Below are positions 52,787 through 60,671 of a stretch of DNA of 64,000 nucleotides, piece after piece; position 1 is the first letter of the stretch, and each line of letters opens with the position of its first letter. The notes beneath the pieces were generated by a model, which worked only from the letters and a program-made list of their open reading frames with translations, did not search any database and was not told the origin of the DNA. The stretch spans positions 1-64,000 of IMG/VR virus record IMGVR_UViG_3300035689_000009; one strand, 5' to 3'. The translations under genes were made by a program, and so were the position numbers. Source of the DNA: a virus.

Positions 52787-53161
52787 TTATTCACTCTGAT
52801 TCTGAACACTAACAAGTGTGCCAGAGTTTATATTTGTTTCACTTGCCTGGATAATCCCAGCGCCTTCTTTTTCGGCAATTTCTATTGTAATAAGAGAGCC
52901 AGAATGTATAGTTATTTCGCTAGCTTGAATAAGCGCAGCGCCTTCTTTCTGGAGGGCCTGTATCGTGATTATACCGTTTGGAGCTAGATCTATACTTACA
53001 ACGCCTATTGCGGTAGCTACCGAATAGTCTTCTTTTCCACCAAAGTTAACTTTTATATCATTTAAAATGACAGGATTTGATATTCCCTCTATTATTAATA
53101 CAACGGTTCCATTATATTGAATACCAGATTGGTTATAGTCAATAATGTCATTATATAACAT
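52787..53161 (-). CDS. Small repeat-bearing protein (124 aa)
   Basis: Two copies of an approximately 25-residue unit fill the C-terminal half: QKEGAALIQASEITIHSGSL and AEKEGAGIIQASETNINSGT, each followed by a strand. The DNA shows the duplication too (GCGCCTTCTTT near 52860 and 52940). This suggests a small beta-structured virion protein, perhaps a decoration or fibre adaptor. It has its own promoter-like motif and AAAGGA ribosome site. Family not recognised. Confidence 0.7.
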   Translation of the reverse strand: MLYNDIIDYNQSGIQYNGTVVLIIEGISNPVILNDIKVNFGGKEDYSVATAIGVVSIDLAPNGIITIQALQKEGAALIQASEITIHSGSLITIEIAEKEGAGIIQASETNINSGTLVSVQNQSE

Positions 53162-53186
53162 AAATGTCCTTTAAAAAGTATTAACT

Positions 53187-53197
53187 ATATAGTAATG
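53187..53197 (-). promoter_or_regulatory. Candidate phage promoter, CATTACTATAT
   Basis: Identical in 11 bases to the copies at 48528-48538 and 60672-60682. It lies about 26 bases from ATG 53161 in an intergenic gap of about 50 bases with no other feature. Confidence 0.5.
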
Positions 53198-53213
53198 ATA
53201 TAAAGTTAAATTA

Positions 53214-53891
53214 TTATTCGTAATAAAACTTGTTAGCCTTTAAGGCTATTGGGGGACTATCCCTGTGCCAAACGTTGATAACCACAACCCTTCTCACCCC
53301 GGAAATTGGCGGGGTTGTATTGTGTATAACGTGACCAGCATCGAAAATAATTAACCTATTTGGCAGACAGGCTATTCTTTCTCTGAGTTCAATTGGAACA
53401 ACTAGTGTATCCATATTTTCTCTCTCAAGGGCGTTTGGAGTGTCTTCTGATACAGCTTTAGGGTGAAGCTCTAAGAAGCCACCAACAACATCATTTGTTT
53501 CCGGATAGTACACACATCCAATTTTTGGCCCTCTGAAGATTTTGGTATCTGCGTATAGAAAAGTATCCTCATCTACGTGAACATCTAAGAATTGTCCTGG
53601 CTTGAAAGTCCTAGTCCAATATTCAAATCCGCACAATTCCTCAATTGGAAAAGGAAGATTATTTTCCCAGATTGCTTTAATTAATCTTTTCCTTGGTGTA
53701 TTTGCCTCAGACTTATGCCACCCATCCCAGAACATATAAGGGGCAAAACAATCGGATAACTCATCATGATATCCATTTAAAACAATTGCAATACGATCTT
53801 CATCACCCATTGACTCCGGGAAAAAGTCTTTGGTATATTTAATTTCATCTAATAGAATCTGATCTTTTATGTATTTGTCTATAATAATCAT
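53214..53891 (-). CDS. 2-oxoglutarate/Fe(II)-dependent oxygenase-like protein (225 aa)
   Basis: A double-stranded beta-helix oxygenase pattern: FKPGQFLDVHVDED gives the iron ligands H-x-D near residue 103, and AGHVIHNTTPPISGVRRVVV gives the distal His near 185 with Arg for 2-oxoglutarate. Length fits the prolyl-4-hydroxylase-like class. First from the left of four such genes within 5 kb. Substrate unknown; modification of a virion or host protein or surface sugar is possible. Confidence 0.82.
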   Translation of the reverse strand: MIIIDKYIKDQILLDEIKYTKDFFPESMGDEDRIAIVLNGYHDELSDCFAPYMFWDGWHKSEANTPRKRLIKAIWENNLPFPIEELCGFEYWTRTFKPGQFLDVHVDEDTFLYADTKIFRGPKIGCVYYPETNDVVGGFLELHPKAVSEDTPNALERENMDTLVVPIELRERIACLPNRLIIFDAGHVIHNTTPPISGVRRVVVINVWHRDSPPIALKANKFYYE

Positions 53892-53896
53892 AATAT

Positions 53897-53907
53897 ATAT
53901 AGTACTA
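53897..53907 (-). promoter_or_regulatory. Promoter-like motif, TAGTACTATAT (weak)
   Basis: The motif overlaps the stop of the upstream gene and ends only six bases before ATG 53891. Too close for a normal leader, unless the transcript is leaderless. Listed for its similarity to the other copies. Confidence 0.25.
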
Positions 53908-54609
53908 CAGTTTTACTGCATATGTAACAGCGGCCCCGGTTGGATTATGGTAAACGCAGGAATTCTCTATATTTTTAAGATACTCGTGAACTTCGTAAAA
54001 ATCTGTAAAAACAGACTCATCTTTATATAGAGAATCAGTTCCAGTATAAAGCATCATTATGGTCCCATTTTTGTTTAGCATATTGTAAAATTTAACTACT
54101 AATTCAGGATCATGTAAAACGTCATGTATGCTCATGCAGATAAAATCATAGGTCCCGGCATTACTTGACTCTATATCTTGCATTGAAATGGTATTATAAT
54201 CCCAATCTTCATTATCTTTTTTTATTATTCTTTCAAATAGATTTAATTGATAATTATTAAGGAGTGTTAGCTTTGATCTTTTTTGCATTAATCTAACTAG
54301 TCCTGTATTAAATGCTGGGAGGGTCATTAAAGATGTTTTAGGATTAGCAGTTAGGAACCCAAACTCATGAGTGTTAGCCGCATAGTAGTATGCTTGATTG
54401 GTGTTCCAGAAATGAGTTTCTTGACTAAATACATCAAAATACCAAATTAAGAAATCCATCCCTGCAGCTATTTTTCTTTTATCTAAAGATAAAGTATCTA
54501 AATAGTTTTTAACATTTTTACTTTTTTTTATTGATTCATCAATAGATTCCACATCTACATACTTAATTAAGTTAACTAAATTATCGAAATAATCTTTTTC
54601 ATACATCAT
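53905..54609 (-). CDS. Methyltransferase-like protein, degenerate (234 aa)
   Basis: The C-terminal half reads YDFICMSIHDVLHDPELVVK then FYNMLNKNGTIMMLYTGTDS, like the post-motif II region of class I SAM-dependent methyltransferases. The glycine-rich cofactor loop is not obvious, so it may be inactive or use another cofactor. The N terminus is helical. Two adjacent ATGs at 54609 and 54606 are possible; it overlaps the upstream stop by 11 bases. Part of the accessory block with the oxygenases. Confidence 0.5.
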   Translation of the reverse strand: MMYEKDYFDNLVNLIKYVDVESIDESIKKSKNVKNYLDTLSLDKRKIAAGMDFLIWYFDVFSQETHFWNTNQAYYYAANTHEFGFLTANPKTSLMTLPAFNTGLVRLMQKRSKLTLLNNYQLNLFERIIKKDNEDWDYNTISMQDIESSNAGTYDFICMSIHDVLHDPELVVKFYNMLNKNGTIMMLYTGTDSLYKDESVFTDFYEVHEYLKNIENSCVYHNPTGAAVTYAVKL

Positions 54610-54895
54610 ATTTGATTGCCCCCATTGCTATCTGACGCATGTGCCATAATCTTCTTATGTTTCCTATTAATGAGATTCTTTGATTTTTTAAATATAAATA
54701 AGAAAGATCTTGACCTAAATTTAATTTACCAGATTCAACATCATCTATTGGAGCCAAGGTTATAGATCTAGTAGCAGCTATGATTTCATCTATATTATAA
54801 GAATCTATTTTAGCGCCGTCAAAACCAATGCAGTAGAGATAAAAGATAATCTGCCTATCTATATATGCTAGATCATCAATTGCGTTATAGGTCAT
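54599..54895 (-). CDS. Unknown small protein (98 aa)
   Basis: A compact protein with DDLAYIDRQIIFYLYCIGFD at the N terminus and a basic helical C terminus (GNIRRLWHMRQIAMGAIKYD). Starts in an ATGA overlap with the preceding gene and overlaps the next gene by 11 bases, so translation is coupled. No family recognised. Confidence 0.6.
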   Translation of the reverse strand: MTYNAIDDLAYIDRQIIFYLYCIGFDGAKIDSYNIDEIIAATRSITLAPIDDVESGKLNLGQDLSYLYLKNQRISLIGNIRRLWHMRQIAMGAIKYDV

Positions 54896-55098
54896 ATTAG
54901 ATCTTCTATACCTGGAGACAAAGGAAGTATTATATATCTATTCATTTCAGCAAAGTCGTTTGTTAAAACATATTCTCTAGTTGTGCCACCGTTTTCCATT
55001 ACAATGTTTTCATCTTCTTCAGAATATGAAGGCACTACATCATCCATTTTTTCTGTAAACTCATGAATGAGTTCTTCGCTAATTTCTTTTGGTTTCAT
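54892..55098 (-). CDS. Unknown small acidic protein (68 aa)
   Basis: Acidic, with helix-forming KEISEELIHEFTEKMDDVVP and a central EEDENIVMENGG stretch. Linked by ATGA to the next gene and TAATATG to the previous one. Perhaps a regulator or chaperone of the neighbouring proteins; no evidence beyond context. Confidence 0.6.
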   Translation of the reverse strand: MKPKEISEELIHEFTEKMDDVVPSYSEEDENIVMENGGTTREYVLTNDFAEMNRYIILPLSPGIEDLI

Positions 55099-55099
55099 A

Positions 55100-55327
55100 T
55101 TAATTAAGTTTTTTTAATGCAGTTACCTGGTTATATAGTGAGGTAATTGCATCTATTTGCATTCTAGATACATCTTCTGTATCTAAGAGATCGTTTAATG
55201 ATTCTGATGTCATTGCTTTTTCTGGATCTTTACCAAGCAAAAAACATAATTTGTGAATAGATTTTGTTAAATATACACAAGTTTTTTCCTTGATTAAATC
55301 AAGTTCTTCTTTTGAAATATTAGACAT
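55100..55327 (-). CDS. Unknown small helical protein (75 aa)
   Basis: Two likely helices (KEELDLIKEKTCVYLTKSIH and SRMQIDAITSLYNQVTALKK). The ATG is in a TAATG overlap with the preceding oxygenase gene, indicating coupled translation. Family unknown. Confidence 0.6.
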   Translation of the reverse strand: MSNISKEELDLIKEKTCVYLTKSIHKLCFLLGKDPEKAMTSESLNDLLDTEDVSRMQIDAITSLYNQVTALKKLN

Positions 55328-56217
55328 TAATATTGCTCCATATTTAAAGCTACAAGATACTGCATTGATTCCTCTTTATATCCTTTTCCTTCAATCTGCT
55401 TTAAGTAGTCTTGTCTAAGAAATGGAAGATAAACATTTACTGCCATTGTAGAATTTGCTGGGTCTTCTAATGGATCAAGAACATTTTCATTTAATTCTTT
55501 ATTTGGGCTACCATGACAATACCAACCTAGGTAAGCGTATCTTACGCCGCCGCCAGTTGGCTTTACCTGATGGGCTGCCATATAATCACTAGGAAACATT
55601 AATACATCTCCCCTTTTAGGAGTATACTCTACATCCAAATAAGGAAAGTAATGAGAACCACCCGTAAAATTCTTTCCGTTAAGTTCACTCTCTGATTTAA
55701 CACTGTCGTTAATGTAGAATATTGTACCAACCACATTTTTCATAGCTAATTGTTGGCTCGGATGTGGAACACCATACATGTAATCTGTTTGTATGTCTGC
55801 ATGTGGGCCCATATAAACATTTGATTTATATTGTGTTATGTGACCCCTACTTTGCCACCAAACACATTTATATACTAAAGGAAACATTTCTATATATTTT
55901 AATAAACACTTATATTTAACTTCATCAATAAAAGCTAATGTTTTCATCGCTTGAAGTTCTTTGTCTCTATGTATTCTCGTTGCTCTATATGGCATTTCTT
56001 CAATCGTCTCAATAGGAAAATAATAACCACTATTATTAACGTAGACTTCTTCACCTGTATTTGGATGAGTAGTAAGTGAATACATTTCTGCTTTTTCTTG
56101 TTCTATACTTCTTTCACAGAATTTATACATCCAATCCCAATCTACGGATGCTGCGTTCTCAAACAGAACAACTCCACCACCCAAATGCTTTCCTTCAACG
56201 TCATTGAAGTTCATCAT
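55327..56217 (-). CDS. 2-oxoglutarate/Fe(II)-dependent oxygenase-like protein (296 aa)
   Basis: The core has VYMGPHADIQTDY (H-x-D near residue 138), GTIFYINDSV and GDVLMFPSDYMAAHQVKP (distal His near 214), then RYAYLGWYCHG. The ligand spacing and the NFTGGSHYFPYL strand match the prolyl-4-hydroxylase-like group. About 120 N-terminal residues precede the core. It overlaps the next upstream gene by 17 bases. Confidence 0.82.
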   Translation of the reverse strand: MMNFNDVEGKHLGGGVVLFENAASVDWDWMYKFCERSIEQEKAEMYSLTTHPNTGEEVYVNNSGYYFPIETIEEMPYRATRIHRDKELQAMKTLAFIDEVKYKCLLKYIEMFPLVYKCVWWQSRGHITQYKSNVYMGPHADIQTDYMYGVPHPSQQLAMKNVVGTIFYINDSVKSESELNGKNFTGGSHYFPYLDVEYTPKRGDVLMFPSDYMAAHQVKPTGGGVRYAYLGWYCHGSPNKELNENVLDPLEDPANSTMAVNVYLPFLRQDYLKQIEGKGYKEESMQYLVALNMEQY

Positions 56218-56938
56218 AATTATTTTCTCCTACTACATTGTCTAATTCATTTAACTTTAGAATTCCCTTGGTTACTGGACCAATTTTTTTACCATCTGCG
56301 TCTACGCCAGTTTTTATTCCTTTTACCCATGTCCATGGTTTTTCTTGTGAATTTTTCATTTTTAAATCGTTATATTTTCTTCTTGATTCTTCCAAATCTT
56401 TATCATCCCATCTATTAATAACTTCAAACTCAACGCTTGGCAGTAAGTCTGTTGGATAAATGGTAAAAAATAAAAATGGACTTCCTTTAGGGAATGTAAC
56501 TGGTTCATTTACTTTATGAATTACCCAATTTGTTTGCACCTCATCTGGCCACCAACTACTTGGAATGCTAGCGGTCATTGGTGAGGCACCATCTACGTAA
56601 TAATTTGGTGAACCAGTTGTCCACAGACTGTAGCCTTCTTCTGTGTTTATTGCCCAACCAGTTGCAATTGATATCATCCCATGTATGTTTGAATGAGCAA
56701 ATTGAAAACCATTATGAACACCACCGCTAATTATTCTTGCTGGACTAGGTCCTCCATCCCAAATCACGACCAATTCTTCTGGAAGAATCATTTCCCATCC
56801 GCTAACATTTGCCGTGGTTACAGGAGTGCACTGGTAGGCGTGTTTATTATATGTATTGTCCATCCAATCTCTCTTGAGGCGAGATTGTTTTATTTCAACT
56901 GAATTATGATGTGTTCTTGATAATGTTACTTTTGTCAT
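56201..56938 (-). CDS. DUF6065-like protein (245 aa)
   Basis: A protein with several tryptophans and prolines (EMILPEELVVIWDGGPSPAR, GWAINTEEGYSLWTTGSPNY, PSSWWPDEVQTNWVIHKVNE), with a basic C-terminal half. The length and pattern agree with what I remember of DUF6065, found in phages and marine bacteria near 2OG-Fe(II) oxygenases; its function is not known. Located between two oxygenase genes with short junctions on both sides. Confidence 0.5.
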   Translation of the reverse strand: MTKVTLSRTHHNSVEIKQSRLKRDWMDNTYNKHAYQCTPVTTANVSGWEMILPEELVVIWDGGPSPARIISGGVHNGFQFAHSNIHGMISIATGWAINTEEGYSLWTTGSPNYYVDGASPMTASIPSSWWPDEVQTNWVIHKVNEPVTFPKGSPFLFFTIYPTDLLPSVEFEVINRWDDKDLEESRRKYNDLKMKNSQEKPWTWVKGIKTGVDADGKKIGPVTKGILKLNELDNVVGENNYDELQ

Positions 56939-57700
56939 TTATACTCCAATTAATCTATAGTCTGCATCAAGTTGTTTTAGCGGTTGCACTATTTTATCAG
57001 TAAATCTTGGTCCGCGTCCTGCGTTGGGATCAGCGAGAGAACCGTCTAGGTTATAGCCATATTGAAAATTTTTATGTGTTCTTTCATTATAATCAAACAT
57101 TGTTACTACTGAATATTTCATTCCCGAAGTAACTGGCTCTGAACTGTGTACAAATATATAATTTGAAGGAAAAAATATTAAATCCCCAGCCTTAGGTTTA
57201 ATTTTGAAACCTAAACTATTAAATGCTAATTCTCCACCATCATAGTCATCATTTAAATACAAGACGCAAGATACTGTAGCGTTGTAACTAAACCCATGGT
57301 CTGTGTGTGGCTTAAAGTATTCTCCCGGACCATATTTAACAAAGTTAAAACTTTCCATAAAATCCATTTTATTAGCAGCAGGATACCTTACTTCATAATC
57401 ATATAATGCGCACATAAGAATGTCTTTAATCTCAAATGTTATATTTTTTATATCTTCTATTTCTGGAAACATTTCCCATTTAGTATTATCTGGATGAATC
57501 TTAAAATCACTACAATTTCTATAACTAGTATCAGTATTCTCGTCACCTGTTGTAGCTAAAGACCATTTAAATCTTGGATTAAAACTTTGTTGAAGTCCGT
57601 TTTCAAGCCTATCTATAATAGCTGGCGAATTAACTAGTGCATTTTTGTATAACACTATACCTAATCTAGGGTCATAAACACACTGGGCATTGAGATCCAC
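56939..57700 (-). CDS. 2-oxoglutarate/Fe(II)-dependent oxygenase-like protein (253 aa)
   Basis: GPGEYFKPHTDHGFSYNAT supplies H-x-D near residue 131, VLYLNDDYDGGELAFN is the classic strand, and FPSNYIFVHSSEPVTSGMKY supplies the distal His near 187 with Lys in place of Arg. The start is GTG 57700, with AAAGG seven bases upstream. It is divergent from the plus-strand oxygenase gene and shares an intergenic region with it. Confidence 0.85.
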   Translation of the reverse strand: MDLNAQCVYDPRLGIVLYKNALVNSPAIIDRLENGLQQSFNPRFKWSLATTGDENTDTSYRNCSDFKIHPDNTKWEMFPEIEDIKNITFEIKDILMCALYDYEVRYPAANKMDFMESFNFVKYGPGEYFKPHTDHGFSYNATVSCVLYLNDDYDGGELAFNSLGFKIKPKAGDLIFFPSNYIFVHSSEPVTSGMKYSVVTMFDYNERTHKNFQYGYNLDGSLADPNAGRGPRFTDKIVQPLKQLDADYRLIGV

Positions 57701-57724
57701 AGGACTACCTTTACTTTCTTAGTA

Positions 57725-57754
57725 TGGTATACTTTTATATATCTCAGTATACCA
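57725..57754. promoter_or_regulatory. Inverted repeat between divergent oxygenase genes
   Basis: Perfect 9-bp arms TGGTATACT (57725-57733) and AGTATACCA (57746-57754) separated by 12 bases. It is centred in the gap between GTG 57700 (minus) and ATG 57775 (plus), where promoters for both must lie; TATACT in the left arm could be a -10. The dyad resembles an operator for a dimeric repressor. It is not GC-rich and has no T tract, so it is unlikely to be a terminator. Confidence 0.5.
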
Positions 57755-57774
57755 CAACGCTTAAGAAGGTGCTC

Positions 57775-58416
57775 ATGTTCAATGAACAGATAACTGAAGA
57801 AAAACCTTGGAAGGTTTTACCTGGAACATTTGGAGACTCTCCTGATAATATCAAAATTATAGAAAATTTTATTGATGAAACAGATTTGTTGTCTCTACAA
57901 AATTTTGTAAAAAAAATAGATGAATGGGATAATTCAAAAGAAAGTGAATACCATGAGGATGGTACCATTAAATATGGTGCTGATGTTTGGTTGAATAGAA
58001 CTTGTAGTTCCTATATAGTAAAAAAACTAGATAGAGACATCTATGACTTAATTGATTTTTATATAGATAAAATGACTGAAAAAATAAATAAAAATTACAA
58101 TTGTTTTGTCGAGAAAAGACCACCCGTAATTGTTTGCTGGAGACCAGGAGATTTTCAGATAGCACATGCTGACAAACAGCTGCAGGATGGAAGACCTAAT
58201 GCTTTTCCTGACTATGATATTAATTCATTATTTTACATTAATGATGATTACATTGGCGGAGAACTATTCTACACTCAACATAAAAAGAAGCTAAGACCAG
58301 TAGCTGGTATGGCCGTTTCTCATCCGGGAGACGTGAATTATATTCACGGAGTAACTCCAGTATTATCTGGAACTAGATGGGTTATTCCAGCTTTTTACGC
58401 TGTTAAATCTTTTTAG
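57775..58416 (+). CDS. 2-oxoglutarate/Fe(II)-dependent oxygenase-like protein (213 aa)
   Basis: The only convincing plus-strand gene. I chose ATG 57775 (MFNEQITEEKPWKVL) because AAGAAGG lies just upstream and an earlier ATG at 57724 would run through the inverted repeat without a ribosome site. Motifs: FQIAHADKQ (H-x-D near residue 130), NSLFYINDDYIGGELFYTQH, and YIHGVTPVLSGTRW (distal His near 190 and Arg). It is the fourth member of the oxygenase cluster and ends 3 bases before the convergent repeat-protein gene. Confidence 0.85.
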   Translation: MFNEQITEEKPWKVLPGTFGDSPDNIKIIENFIDETDLLSLQNFVKKIDEWDNSKESEYHEDGTIKYGADVWLNRTCSSYIVKKLDRDIYDLIDFYIDKMTEKINKNYNCFVEKRPPVIVCWRPGDFQIAHADKQLQDGRPNAFPDYDINSLFYINDDYIGGELFYTQHKKKLRPVAGMAVSHPGDVNYIHGVTPVLSGTRWVIPAFYAVKSF

Positions 58417-58418
58417 CT

Positions 58419-58806
58419 TTATTTAAAAGCTGGAGGAGCAAAGAATCCCGGAGGACCAAAGAATCCCGGAGGAGAAAAGAATCCCGGAGGACCAAAGAAT
58501 CCCGGAGGAGCAAAGAATCCCGGAGGAGAAAAGAACGCTGGAGGACCAAAAAATGTTGGTGGAGAAAAAGCTCCAACAGTATAGTTGATAGCTGTTCCTA
58601 GAAGAGTTACTGTCTCGTCGGTAAGAGCTGGAGTTACAACATCGTTTAAACCTGCTGTTTGCGTTGGTGTTGTAGTTACTGAACCAACAACAAAGCCAGC
58701 ATTAGTGATTGTAGTATTGGCTGTAGCCTTAGCGGTTCCGTGCAGCTATTGTAGGCTTAGCTCTTTTTCTTTTAGACTTTGGACCTTCATTGTTGTTAAC
58801 TGTCAT
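58419..58806 (-). CDS. Pro/Gly/Phe repeat protein (128 aa), +1 frameshift at CGG 58738
   Basis: No single long frame covers it. ATG 58806, one base after the fibre-gene stop (TAACATG), gives 22 residues (MTVNNNEGPKSKRKRAKPTI, AA), then CGG AAC CGC TAA. The +1 frame reads GTAKATANTTITNAGFVVGS ... then a run of FF[AGS]PPG hexapeptides, ending PPAFK at 58419. The basic N terminus and beta-like middle followed by a proline-glycine array suggest a fibre-associated or surface-binding protein. Family not recognised. The reading frame is supported by codon-level repeats in the +1 frame. Confidence 0.83.
58432..58575 (-). repeat. Eight 18-bp tandem repeats coding for FF-x-PPG units
   Basis: Eight consecutive 18-bp units. 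The first five end AAGAATCCC on the plus strand and differ mainly in bases 7 and 8; the last three have diverged. They lie inside the recoded gene and encode a hexapeptide per unit. Number of units probably varies between relatives. Confidence 0.9.
58738..58740 (-). other. +1 recoding site 8 (GCA CGG A)
   Basis: The zero frame stops two codons after CGG, and a TAG in the +1 frame lies three codons before it, so the shift is confined to about five codons. The join is ...PTIAA-G-TAKATANTT.... Only in-frame CGG in the gene. Confidence 0.9.
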
Positions 58807-58807
58807 G

Positions 58808-60637
58808 TTATGCTACCATATCTCCTAGGGCAACCCATGTATCAGTTGCGCGCTTAATAAGTGTAGCAGACGACCAAGTTGTACGCAACTTAAGTCCTGG
58901 AGTTCCGTTAACCGTTACTCCAGCACCAGCTGTCAATGTGCATTGACCTGCTCCAGTTTGTAAAATTGTAATAGTTGAACCTATAGGAAAGGCTACTGAA
59001 GAGTTAGGCGGAACCGTTAAGGTATTGGCTGAAGCGTTGCTTATTTCAACCATTTTATTTTTATCAGCTAATACAAGTGTATAGCTTGCTGCTTGTTGAT
59101 TTAAGATTGTATCTGCAATCTTATTCTGCTCAATTGCAGCAGTTGCTGATATATCGGCATTAACGATTGTTCCTTCTGCGATCATTGCACTTGTTACCGT
59201 ATTAGCAGGTAGTGTTACAGTTCCAGTGAACGTTGGACCAGCTAACGGCGCCTTAAGTGCAATTGCATCAGTTAACGTAGTTGACAAAGAGGCATTGTTA
59301 GCAAGTGAAGTTGCTATCTCGCCTAGAGTATCAAGTGTCCCTGGAGCACTATTAACAAGTGCTGCAACTTCTGCTCGAACAAATGCTGTAGTAGCAATCT
59401 GAGTTGTATTTGTTGCAACATTCGCTGTTGGTGCAGTTGGGGTTCCTGTTAAGGCTGGTGAAGCTATATTAGCTTTTAGATCTAACGCTGTTTGTTGTGC
59501 GGTAGAAACTGGCTTTGCGCTGTCTGCGGTATCATCGACGTTTCCAAGACTGATCATTGATTTTGTAATACCCGCAACAGTTCCCGTGAACGTAGGATTA
59601 GCAAGAGGCGCCTTAAGGTCTATCTGAGTTTGAATTGCGCTAGTAACACCATCTACGTATCCGATTTCTGTTGCAGTAACATTACCAATGGCGGTAGTTG
59701 AAGGTAGGGTGATAGTGCCAGTAAAAGTTGCATTTGCAAGTGGTGCAAATCCAGCAAATGACACGGTTGAAAACTCTTTATTTGTAACCCTTCCATAAGC
59801 ATCTACTGATACATTACTAAGGAAAGAAGTAGTATTTGCACCAGAACTAGTGTTTGCGGCTACTGTAGATAAAGCTACTCCATTAGAAGTGACTGAGATT
59901 CCTGCACTTGGTTCAGCTACTACGCTATATGTTTGATCTGTTTTAACTATTCCGTTACCTGCCAGAACTGTTTGAGCTCCAGCAAAAAGTGTCCAAGTTA
60001 TATTGTCGGTTCCAATGATTATTGCTCTATTGGTTCCAGTACCGATAGACGTCAAAGCAAAACCGGAATTAGCATTTGTAGTTCCGGATAAAACGTATAC
60101 AGAATCTCCAGGTGCTACCTGTCCTGCTATGCTGTTATTTGCATCACCGCTACGTACTAGTTTCCATTTTGTGGATGCACCACCTACTGTGTACAGTTGA
60201 TAAATACCATTCTGCTTAGCATCTGCTTGATTTTTTACTAAAACACGCCAAAGACTTTCTACGGTTATACCGTCTATGGTTGGGAAAGCACCATTTACCG
60301 AAGCCTCAAGATATGCCTCAACTCCTGCTGTTCCATTTCCATAAACACATGATGGCAAAGCGGTTGTTGTAGCTGCAGCAACTCCTTCATGCCAGTTAAT
60401 ACCAGCAGCTAATGATTCAACATAACCTCTTGTGGCTAAGTCTGTAGAGCTTGTTCCTGCACTTTGTGCAATGACTGAAGCTACCGTTAAAACTCCACTT
60501 GCTGATATGTTGCCTACGTTTCCTGATGCGTTCTGAAATTGAATTAAAGGCGCTGTAGCATTAGCAGCTGCTTTAACTATAAAGGCTTCATCAAAAACTG
60601 TAATTTCAGGGGCGGTTTCAATTCTTAAGCGGGCCAT
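58808..60637 (-). CDS. Tail fibre protein with beta-repeat modules (609 aa)
   Basis: Built from repeats such as APLANPTFTGTV, APLAGPTFTGTV and IGYVDGVTSAIQTQIDLK, the pattern of trimeric phage fibres. The N terminus (MARLRIETAPEITVFDEAFI) may attach to the baseplate; the central part (ADAKQNGIYQLYTVGGASTK) is a conserved fibre module; the C terminus has VTVNGTPGLKLRTTWSSATL. A partial second fibre at the right edge carries near-identical modules. Preceded by a CATTACTATAT motif. Confidence 0.88.
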   Translation of the reverse strand: MARLRIETAPEITVFDEAFIVKAAANATAPLIQFQNASGNVGNISASGVLTVASVIAQSAGTSSTDLATRGYVESLAAGINWHEGVAAATTTALPSCVYGNGTAGVEAYLEASVNGAFPTIDGITVESLWRVLVKNQADAKQNGIYQLYTVGGASTKWKLVRSGDANNSIAGQVAPGDSVYVLSGTTNANSGFALTSIGTGTNRAIIIGTDNITWTLFAGAQTVLAGNGIVKTDQTYSVVAEPSAGISVTSNGVALSTVAANTSSGANTTSFLSNVSVDAYGRVTNKEFSTVSFAGFAPLANATFTGTITLPSTTAIGNVTATEIGYVDGVTSAIQTQIDLKAPLANPTFTGTVAGITKSMISLGNVDDTADSAKPVSTAQQTALDLKANIASPALTGTPTAPTANVATNTTQIATTAFVRAEVAALVNSAPGTLDTLGEIATSLANNASLSTTLTDAIALKAPLAGPTFTGTVTLPANTVTSAMIAEGTIVNADISATAAIEQNKIADTILNQQAASYTLVLADKNKMVEISNASANTLTVPPNSSVAFPIGSTITILQTGAGQCTLTAGAGVTVNGTPGLKLRTTWSSATLIKRATDTWVALGDMVA

Positions 60638-60671
60638 GTTTCTCCTAGTGTGATACTTTAAACGACTAAGA

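Noticed and set aside
58415-58431. Hairpin AGCTTT/AAAGCT between convergent genes as terminator
   Set aside because: Only six AT-rich pairs and no T tract on either side.
58432-58575. CRISPR-like array
   Set aside because: The 18-bp units are contiguous without spacers and code for a protein repeat.
11324-58740. Frame breaks are sequencing or assembly indels
   Set aside because: A run of As or Cs near some sites (43095, 43903, 11324, 30171) could be miscounted, but all eight breaks have the same direction, are at CGG, and CGG is otherwise absent in frame. Random indels would not choose this codon. Still the main alternative to test by resequencing.
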